This document shows positions 58,279-64,000 of a stretch of DNA of 64,000 nucleotides, piece after piece (position 1 is the first letter of the stretch; the number at the start of each line of letters is the position of its first letter). Under the pieces are notes generated by a model that did not search any database, was not told the DNA's origin, and was given only the letters and a program-made list of their open reading frames with translations. Location: the NCBI RefSeq assembly GCF_900108475.1, contig NZ_FNWO01000007.1, positions 62,001 to 126,000 on the forward strand, read 5' to 3'. The position numbers were made by a program, and so were the translations under genes. The stretch is from Magnetospirillum fulvum (GTDB taxonomy: Bacteria > Pseudomonadota > Alphaproteobacteria > Rhodospirillales > Magnetospirillaceae).

Positions 58279-58506
58279 AAGCGTGCAAGGCATGAAGATT
58301 TCAGGTTGACCGCATTTTCTTGCGCTCCTATCCTCGGCACGAGCGCTGGCGACCACGACGATTCGATATCCGACGGCGGCGACTTCCGCACCGCTCCGCC
58401 CGCAAAGGGACGCCCCGCCTCTGTCGGGAACATCCTTTGCGGACGTTTTCATGCTATTCTTGCGTTGTCGATCCTGACCAACTGGATTCACCTCACGGGG
58501 GAGATC

Positions 58507-59070
58507 ATGACCAGCGAGGCTAAAGCCAAGACCCAGGCTGCTGTTTCGGACGGGCCTGTTGAAGAGAGGATAACGCCGCCACCCGAGACGGACATTCATT
58601 CCGCCGCGGCCGATTCGGTCATCCGCAACAACGTCTACTGGTCGATCGGAGCGGGCGTCATTCCGCTACGCTTCCTCGACACCGCGGCGCTGATCGCCGT
58701 TCAGGTTAAACTGCTGAAGGAACTGGGCGATCTGTACGGCGTGCCATTCAAGGCCAATGCCGTCAAATCCTCGGTCGCCGCCCTGCTGGCGGGAATCGGC
58801 ACCACCGCGATCAGCGGGGGAATCCTGTCTTCCGGCGTCGCCTATGGCCTTTTGCGCAATGCGCCGGTGTTCGGAACGCTGTTCTCACTGGCGACCCAGC
58901 CCGCTTTCGCGGCGGCGTTCACCTATGCCGTGGGCAAGACCTTCAAGCGTCACTTCGCGTCCGGCGGAACCTTCCTGTCCTTCAACGCCAAGAAGGCCAA
59001 GGACGATTTCGCCGCCGAGTTTGCCGAAGCCAAGGACAAAGGCATCGGTGCGGCAACGGCGGCGGCGTAA
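58507..59070 (+). CDS. DUF697-family membrane protein
   Basis: A 187-residue protein. After a polar N-terminal part (about 1-45), the DUF697 core starts with VYWSIGAGVIPLRFLDTAALIAVQVKLLKELGDLYGV. Hydrophobic helices follow (AVKSSVAALLAGIGTTAISGG, PVFGTLFSLATQPAFAAAFTYAVG), and then a lysine-rich tail. DUF697 proteins sit at the inner membrane and are often tied to GTPases or stress. No GTPase is seen here. The ATG follows GGGGGAG. The 228 bp upstream have no gene. A 65-residue membrane protein and an SPFH protein follow, both on the same strand. Confidence 0.85.
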   Translation: MTSEAKAKTQAAVSDGPVEERITPPPETDIHSAAADSVIRNNVYWSIGAGVIPLRFLDTAALIAVQVKLLKELGDLYGVPFKANAVKSSVAALLAGIGTTAISGGILSSGVAYGLLRNAPVFGTLFSLATQPAFAAAFTYAVGKTFKRHFASGGTFLSFNAKKAKDDFAAEFAEAKDKGIGAATAAA

Positions 59071-59172
59071 CGCTATCGTCGGCCCCGGTCGATAGAGTAT
59101 GGTGTGGTATCGAACGCGGTGGGCAAACGCCCACCGCGGCGATGTTCTTGGCGGAAGGCGAAGGAACACGGC

Positions 59173-59370
59173 ATGCCAATCATTGTCATCGTTCTTTATG
59201 TGATTGCCTGCGTGCTCTGCGGCCTGTTGGGCCGAACCACCGCGTTTGGGTTTGCCGGTCATTTCCTGTTGGCGCTGGTGATATCGCCGGTGTTCGACCT
59301 GTTGATTCTCGTCGCCTGCCGCCCGTCCCGCGAAATTCGTAAACGGATCGAGAAAGTTACGTTAGAGTAA
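59173..59370 (+). CDS. Small two-helix membrane protein (65 residues)
   Basis: A 65-residue protein. Two membrane segments are visible (about 2-21, PIIVIVLYVIACVLCGLLG, and about 27-47, GHFLLALVISPVFDLLILVA), then a basic, cytoplasm-favouring tail (RPSREIRKRIEKVTLE). AAGGAA precedes the ATG. No family was recognised. It lies between the DUF697 gene (102 bp before) and the SPFH gene (105 bp after) on the same strand, and may be part of one envelope-stress unit; this is inference. Confidence 0.7.
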   Translation: MPIIVIVLYVIACVLCGLLGRTTAFGFAGHFLLALVISPVFDLLILVACRPSREIRKRIEKVTLE

Positions 59371-59475
59371 CCCTGTCCTCGGCGGTGCCGGAACGGGCAT
59401 CGCGTCGGATAATCGCGAGGGATTCGGGAAGACCCGACAGACCCGAAATAAGCCCGACCAGCGAGAAGGGTGGAG

Positions 59476-60723
59476 ATGACAGAAGTAAACAATGCGGCGA
59501 CTCCCGCGGCGAGTGTCTCGCCCTCGGCCTTCCGTCGTCTTCTGGACCAGAGCGGCTTTAACACGCTAAAGCGTCAACTGCGCCACAACGCCAGTTCTAT
59601 CTACATCTTCTCGCTCTTGCTGGTGCTGGGCATGATCCTGCTTGCCCCCAGCATCTTCATCAACGTCCCTGCCGGTCATTCCGGGGTGCTGTGGCTGCGC
59701 TTTTTCGGCGGCACGGTGACCGACCGGACCTTTGGCGAAGGTGTTCACGCCATCTTCCCGTGGGACGAGATGTATATCTATGATGCCCGGCTCCAGAACA
59801 ATGTCCGGACCTACGACACCATTTCCTCGAACGGCCTGACGATGCAGGTCGAGGTGGCGGTGCGGTATCGGGTCAACAAGGACTCGCTTGGCCTCCTCCA
59901 TGCTCTGGTCGGGCCGGATTACCCGGAAATCCTGGTCTATCCGGAAATCGGCTCGCATGTCCGCGAACTGATCTCGCGCTACACTCCCGAACAGCTTTAT
60001 TCCGACGCGCGCGGCTTCATCCAGGCCGAATTGCTGGAACGGATGGTGCGCCAACTCGGCTCGTCCCTGGTCAACCAGAGCTTTCGCGGCAAGCTGGTGA
60101 CGGTCGAGGACGTGCTGATCCGCTCGGTCAAGCTGCCGGAAAAGGTGTCCGAGGCGATCGAACGCAAGGCCGAACAATATCAGGCAATGCTGGAATACGA
60201 TTTCCGTATCGCCCGCGAGGAAAAGGAACGCGAGCGCAAGAAGATCGAGGCCGAAGGTATCCGCACCTTCCAGGACATCGTCGCCCGCACCATCACCCCG
60301 GAATATCTCCGTCTGCGCGGGATCGAGGCGACAATTGCGCTATCGACCTCTCCCAACGGCAAGATCATCATCATCGGTGGGGGCAAGGATGGACTGCCGG
60401 TGATTCTCAACACCGCCGACACGTCGCCCCCCTCCCCCCTCCGCGCCGATGCTGCCCCCGCCCCCACCCGTGAAGCCTCTCCGACGACCGAAACCAAGTC
60501 GTTCAACGCCCGCTCGTCCGACATTCCGCCGCCCAACGCCGCTCTTCCGGTGACGGACGTCAACCGGCGCAGCAGGCCCTCGGTTTGGAGTTCGCCCGTG
60601 CCGACGGAATTCGTGCCCGCTCCCCCCGCCGCCGTTTCTTCGGGCGACGGCAAGGCTCCGTCCAAGGAGTCAAGTGACGGCAAACCGGCAGCTCCGCCCG
60701 CCCGCAAACCCACTCGGGAATGA
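59476..60723 (+). CDS. SPFH/Band 7 (prohibitin-like) membrane protein
   Basis: A 415-residue protein. One N-terminal membrane segment (about 40-58, SIYIFSLLLVLGMILLAPSIF) is followed by an SPFH domain (about 60-250: VPAGHSGVLWLRFFGGTVTDRTFGEG, MQVEVAVRYRVN, LISRYTPEQLYSDARGFIQ). A charged coiled coil (AIERKAEQYQAMLEYDFRIAREEKERERKK) and a low-complexity Pro/Ala/Ser tail (about 310-415) complete it. These proteins form large rings that organise membrane patches or control proteases. The tail is unusual in length. The ATG at 59476 follows AAGGGTGG. Co-transcription with upstream small genes is possible. Confidence 0.9.
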   Translation: MTEVNNAATPAASVSPSAFRRLLDQSGFNTLKRQLRHNASSIYIFSLLLVLGMILLAPSIFINVPAGHSGVLWLRFFGGTVTDRTFGEGVHAIFPWDEMYIYDARLQNNVRTYDTISSNGLTMQVEVAVRYRVNKDSLGLLHALVGPDYPEILVYPEIGSHVRELISRYTPEQLYSDARGFIQAELLERMVRQLGSSLVNQSFRGKLVTVEDVLIRSVKLPEKVSEAIERKAEQYQAMLEYDFRIAREEKERERKKIEAEGIRTFQDIVARTITPEYLRLRGIEATIALSTSPNGKIIIIGGGKDGLPVILNTADTSPPSPLRADAAPAPTREASPTTETKSFNARSSDIPPPNAALPVTDVNRRSRPSVWSSPVPTEFVPAPPAAVSSGDGKAPSKESSDGKPAAPPARKPTRE

Positions 60724-60739
60724 TTTTGCGTCGCAATAT
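60723..60739. promoter_or_regulatory. TGC-rich operator-like site upstream of cstA
   Basis: ATTTTGCGTCGCAATAT contains the near-palindrome TTGCG-T-CGCAA and closely resembles the site at 35880-35899 in the acetate divergon. It starts on the last base of the SPFH stop codon and is about 100 bp before cstA. Confidence 0.35.
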
Positions 60740-60825
60740 TTAGGGATTGGGCCTGACGGAAATAGACTTCGCCGCGCGCCAATAATATAACTTTTTCCTT
60801 GGCTCCCAGAGCGGAGGATATGTCC

Positions 60826-62886
60826 ATGGGTGCGCCTATATCTAAATTGGTGTGGTTGGCTACGGCCCTGCTCAGTGCTTTTGCGCTGGGCGTGGTGGCA
60901 TTGGAACGTGGCGAGAGCGTCAACGCCATCTGGCTCGTGATCGCCGCTGTCTGTACCTATTTCATCGCCTATCGCTTTTACGGGCTGTTCATCGGCCAAA
61001 AAGTGATGCAAGTCGATCCGGGGCGGATCACTCCGGCCGTTCGCTACAATGACGGCCTCGATTACGTCCCCACCAACCGGTACGTCCTGTTCGGCCACCA
61101 TTTCGCCGCCATCGCTGGCGCGGGGCCGCTGGTCGGGCCGGTGCTGGCCGCCCAGATGGGCTATCTTCCCGGAACCTTATGGATTCTCGCCGGTGTCGTC
61201 TTCGCCGGAGCGGTGCAGGATTCGATGGTGCTGTTCCTTTCGACCCGCCGCGACGGCCGGTCGCTGGGCGACATGATCCGCTCTGAAATGGGGCCGCTGG
61301 CCGGGTCGTTGGCCCTGGTCGGCGTGCTGATGATCATGATCATTATCCTGGCCGTGCTGGCCCTGGTGGTGGTCAAGGCCTTGACCGGCAGTCCGTGGGG
61401 CACCTTCACCGTCATCGCCACCATTCCGATCGCGATCCTGATGGGGATCTATGCCCGCTTCCTGCGGCCGGGCCGAATCGGCGAGATGAGTCTGATCGGC
61501 TTTGCCCTGCTGATGACGGCCCTGCTCTATGGCCAGACTGTCGCCGAAAGCCCCGATCTGGCTCCGCTGTTCACCTTCAAGGGTGAGCAATTGGCGCTGA
61601 TGATCATCGGCTATGGCTTTGTCGCCTCGGTGTTGCCGGTGTGGCTGCTGCTCGCCCCGCGCGACTATCTGTCGACCTTCCTCAAGATCGGCACCATCAT
61701 CTGCCTCGCACTCGGCATCCTGGTCGCGATGCCGGTGTTGAAAATGCCTGCGGTAACCCAGTTCATCGATGGGACCGGCCCGGTCTTCGCCGGGAATCTG
61801 TTCCCCTTCCTGTTCATCACCATCGCCTGCGGCGCGGTGTCGGGCTTCCATGCCCTGATCTCCTCGGGCACCACGCCCAAGATGCTGGAAACCGAAAAGC
61901 AGATTCCGCTGATCGGCTATGGCGGGATGCTGATGGAAAGCTTCGTCGCGGTAATGGCGATGGTTGCCGCCACCGTGATTGATCCCGGCGTCTATTTCGC
62001 GATGAACAGCCCGGCGGCGCGGATCGGCACCGACGTCGTCAACGCGGCGACGGTGATCAGCTCCTGGGGCTTTGCGATCACCCCGGAAATGTTGGTCGAA
62101 ACCGCCAAGGATGTCGGCGAGACCTCGATCCTGTCGCGGGCGGGCGGCGCTCCGACCCTGGCGGTGGGCATGGCCCAGATTTTCTCCAGCGTCATCGGCG
62201 GCAAGACGATGATGGCGTTCTGGTACCATTTCGCGATCCTGTTCGAGGCGCTGTTCATCCTCACCGCCGTCGATGCCGGCACCCGCGCCTGCCGCTTCAT
62301 GGTCCAGGACATGATCGGCGCGGTGACGCCGAGCTTCCGCCAGACCAAATCCTGGAGCAACAACCTGATCGCCACCGGAATCGCCGTCACTTTGTGGGGC
62401 TATATCCTCTATACCGGCGTGATTGATCCGTTGGGCGGCATCAACACCTTGTGGCCGCTGTTCGGTATCGCCAATCAGATGCTGGCAGGCGTCGCCCTGG
62501 TCCTGTGCACGGTGGTGCTGTTCAAGATGAAGCGGCAGCGTTACGCCTGGGTCACCGTGCTTCCGGCGATCTGGCTGCTGATCTGCACCTTGACCGCCGG
62601 AATGCAGAAAGTGTTCCACGCCAGTCCGGCAATCGGCTTCCTGGCCCAGGCCGACAAGTTCGGCACCGCCTTGGATGCTGGCAAGGTGATTGCTCCGGCC
62701 AAGTCCATCGACCAGATGAACCAGATCGTGTTCAACGCCTATGTCGATGCCGGTATCGCGATCTTCCTGCTGATCCTGGTGGTGGCGATGGTCGGTTTCG
62801 GCATCATTTCAATCCGTCGGGCGATTGCCGCCGATCACCCGACCGCGATTGAATCCGGCACCGCCAAGGAGGCGAGCCATGCTTGA
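60826..62886 (+). CDS. cstA: CstA-type pyruvate/peptide transporter
   Basis: About 686 residues, an inner-membrane carrier with about 16 membrane segments. CstA and its paralogue BtsT import pyruvate with protons, and CstA has also been linked to peptide uptake. Family motifs: AYRFYGLFIGQKVM, DGLDYVPTNRYVLFGHHFAAIAGAGPLVGPVLAAQMGYLPG, SGFHALISSGTTPKML, GVALVLCTVVLFKM. The ATG at 60826 is 8 nt after GGAGG; an ATG 6 nt upstream is too close. The stop overlaps the ybdD start by 8 bp. Likely control is through the site at 60723, which is inference. Confidence 0.95.
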   Translation: MGAPISKLVWLATALLSAFALGVVALERGESVNAIWLVIAAVCTYFIAYRFYGLFIGQKVMQVDPGRITPAVRYNDGLDYVPTNRYVLFGHHFAAIAGAGPLVGPVLAAQMGYLPGTLWILAGVVFAGAVQDSMVLFLSTRRDGRSLGDMIRSEMGPLAGSLALVGVLMIMIIILAVLALVVVKALTGSPWGTFTVIATIPIAILMGIYARFLRPGRIGEMSLIGFALLMTALLYGQTVAESPDLAPLFTFKGEQLALMIIGYGFVASVLPVWLLLAPRDYLSTFLKIGTIICLALGILVAMPVLKMPAVTQFIDGTGPVFAGNLFPFLFITIACGAVSGFHALISSGTTPKMLETEKQIPLIGYGGMLMESFVAVMAMVAATVIDPGVYFAMNSPAARIGTDVVNAATVISSWGFAITPEMLVETAKDVGETSILSRAGGAPTLAVGMAQIFSSVIGGKTMMAFWYHFAILFEALFILTAVDAGTRACRFMVQDMIGAVTPSFRQTKSWSNNLIATGIAVTLWGYILYTGVIDPLGGINTLWPLFGIANQMLAGVALVLCTVVLFKMKRQRYAWVTVLPAIWLLICTLTAGMQKVFHASPAIGFLAQADKFGTALDAGKVIAPAKSIDQMNQIVFNAYVDAGIAIFLLILVVAMVGFGIISIRRAIAADHPTAIESGTAKEASHA

Positions 62887-63073
62887 CCTGAAGGCGGCCT
62901 ATCGCATTCTCAGTCAGGCCAGCCGTTTGATGGTGGGCGTTCCCGACTATGACGGGTATGTCATTCACCAGATGACCCGCCACCCCGACGATCCGGTGAT
63001 GAGCTACGAGGAATTCTTCCGCAACCGTCAGGATGCACGCTATGGCGGTGGCGGAGCGACCCGCTGCTGCTGA
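62879..63073 (+). CDS. ybdD: YbdD/YjiX-family small protein
   Basis: A 64-residue protein of the YbdD/YjiX (DUF466) family, nearly always downstream of CstA or BtsT genes. The conserved core is YRILSQASRLMVGVPDYDGYVIHQMTRHPDDPVMSYEEFFRNRQDARYGGGG, with a Cys-Cys end. The E. coli homologue is needed for pyruvate transport by CstA. The ATG overlaps the last 8 bp of cstA and has AGGAGG upstream, which implies tight translational coupling. A perfect hairpin follows. Confidence 0.94.
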   Translation: MLDLKAAYRILSQASRLMVGVPDYDGYVIHQMTRHPDDPVMSYEEFFRNRQDARYGGGGATRCC

Positions 63074-63095
63074 TCCGAAGATCGAATCCGTAACG

Positions 63096-63123
63096 AGGCG
63101 AAGGCCGACAGCAATGTCGGCCT
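63096..63123. terminator. Bidirectional GCAA-tetraloop hairpin terminator
   Basis: CGAAGGCCGACA (63096-63107) and TGTCGGCCTTCG (63112-63123) form a 12-bp perfect stem closed by GCAA. It lies between the convergent ybdD and ankyrin-type genes. There is no T-run on either side. Confidence 0.75.
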
Positions 63124-63150
63124 TCGTCACGTCTGGGGAAAGGGAAGCGG

Positions 63151-64000
63151 TTAAAACAGCAGCGCGACCGCGCGGGACCGGTCGGCGGGCGACAGACCGC
63201 GATTCGATGCCAGATAATGCAACGCGATCAGCCCGCGCTCGTCGGCACGCAGGGGATCGGCCCCGCTTTGTGCCACCGCCTCGATCTCGGCGAGCGTCCC
63301 TCCGGCGGCGGCGGCACTCAGCGGACTCGAGGGTTGACCGGGCCGGGACGGCTTGGCCAGCGCCACGTCGGCGATTCCCTTGACCGGATCGCGGGCGAAA
63401 CGCTCCAGCGCGGCGAAATCGCTGGCGCGGCCAGCAGGAACCGGGCAGTCGGTCAGCGGTCCGGCCAATTGACGCAACGACTTCGCCGCAATCTCCAACC
63501 GGGCACGCTGGGTCGCCGCCAACCGGCAGGGCAACCGCAAACCGCGCCCGTCGAACGCGGACAGACCCGACGCCGACCGACGCGACACCAGATCGTAGCC
63601 GTTCAGGCGCGGCAACATGTCGGCCAGCAGAACCGCATCGACCTTGCGCAGCACCAGGGCGAGGCGAACGAAAGCGGCGGTAACGGCGGCATCGCCGCTC
63701 TTGCGCGGCAAAGCGGGCAGCAATTCGAAATAGCTGACCAACCATTCCTGCCGCTCGGCCAAGGCCGGATCGGCCTCCATCTTCGCCTCGGAGGGAATCT
63801 GCGCCGCGACTGCCGCTTCGGCCACGTCGAGGGCACGGTTGGCTCCCACCGCATCGCCCGCCAGAATTCGCCGCAACGCTTCGGCCACCATTGCCAGACG
63901 GTCGGCAGCGGGGGCGGCGGCTTTGATCGACTCGCGTCCGGCGGCGGCACGGTTCAGTTCACTCTGGATGTGGGCAAACACGGCTTGCGGCGAACTGGCG
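63151..64000 (-). CDS. Ankyrin-repeat-like protein (N-terminus off window)
   Basis: The frame is open to the right edge, so the start lies outside. Visible are about 283 residues: a long alpha-helical region (about the first 200 residues, rich in Ala, Leu and Arg), a conserved-looking segment with a Cys (LRLPCRLA, TDCPVPAG), and one clear ankyrin-type repeat at the C-terminal end (SPLSAAAAGGTLAEIEAVAQSGADPLRADERGLIALHYLA). No enzyme motif was recognised. A GTG at 63981 is a possible start if the gene is short, but codons upstream continue without a stop. It converges with cstA-ybdD. Confidence 0.6.
   Translation of the reverse strand, partial: ASSPQAVFAHIQSELNRAAAGRESIKAAAPAADRLAMVAEALRRILAGDAVGANRALDVAEAAVAAQIPSEAKMEADPALAERQEWLVSYFELLPALPRKSGDAAVTAAFVRLALVLRKVDAVLLADMLPRLNGYDLVSRRSASGLSAFDGRGLRLPCRLAATQRARLEIAAKSLRQLAGPLTDCPVPAGRASDFAALERFARDPVKGIADVALAKPSRPGQPSSPLSAAAAGGTLAEIEAVAQSGADPLRADERGLIALHYLASNRGLSPADRSRAVALLF

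Overview
The window is a GC-rich, gene-dense chromosomal segment of an alphaproteobacterium. Gene content and order (ppiD-trpE, tpiA-secG-pyrG-kdsA-eno, serC-serA with a structured leader, a MaoC-Pta fusion beside ackA, tandem kup genes, many large PAS sensor kinases) suggest Rhodospirillales, near Magnetospirillum/Phaeospirillum. That placement is inference from protein character, not a search. I see no insertion sequence, prophage, CRISPR array or rRNA. The one RNA gene found is tRNA-Val(GAC).

Layout. 1-2811: a partial CBS-PAS-GGDEF-EAL cyclic-di-GMP protein, divergent from a degenerate HPt/receiver protein. 2867-5823: serine synthesis genes serC-serA with promoter, SD-masking leader and a strong terminator. 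5937-9245: an aspartate-type aminotransferase, then a PAS histidine kinase whose N-terminus looks like the tail of a CheB/CheR fusion. 9257-10755: a translationally coupled N-formylglutamate amidohydrolase and acetyltransferase. 11118-11192: tRNA-Val. 11394-22096, all minus: trpE, ppiD, eno, kdsA, pyrG, secG, tpiA and an Atm1-type ABC exporter. 22228-29351: a receiver/pentapeptide fusion, a DsbD/ScsB reductase, a rhodanese, an L,D-transpeptidase, a Tat-exported DUF882 protein and a small exported protein. 29507-32420: a kinase-like protein without an ATPase domain, a LuxR-type regulator, pgpA and pncC. 32392-38743: a lipoprotein, a cyclophilin-fold protein, ackA and a MaoC-Pta fusion, divergent from an ADP-forming acyl-CoA synthetase with a GNAT tail. 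38750-43505: two tandem Kup potassium transporters and a sirtuin. 43564-50812: a low-molecular-weight phosphatase and a coupled pair of sensor kinases, one of about 1867 residues with eight PAS domains. 50962-53020: a 52-residue membrane protein, then pgm and its terminator. 53138-58278: a tightly coupled unit of two cyclic-peptide-type ABC exporters, a type II thioesterase and a TAXI binding protein. 58507-60723: a DUF697 protein, a 65-residue membrane protein and an SPFH protein. 60826-63073: cstA-ybdD. 63151 to the end: a partial ankyrin-type protein.

How it fits together. Central metabolism (serine, aspartate, tryptophan, enolase, TPI, PGM) is interleaved with acetyl-CoA/acetyl-phosphate handling (ackA, pta, acs-GNAT, cobB, cstA). 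Similar TGC-rich sequences lie upstream of the acetate divergon and cstA, hinting at a shared regulator. Five signalling proteins carry PAS domains, and several have missing or altered catalytic parts.

The best candidate for an undescribed system is 53138-58278: paired NRPS-type exporters with a thioesterase and a TAXI receptor, but no peptide synthetase and no TRAP permease in the window.
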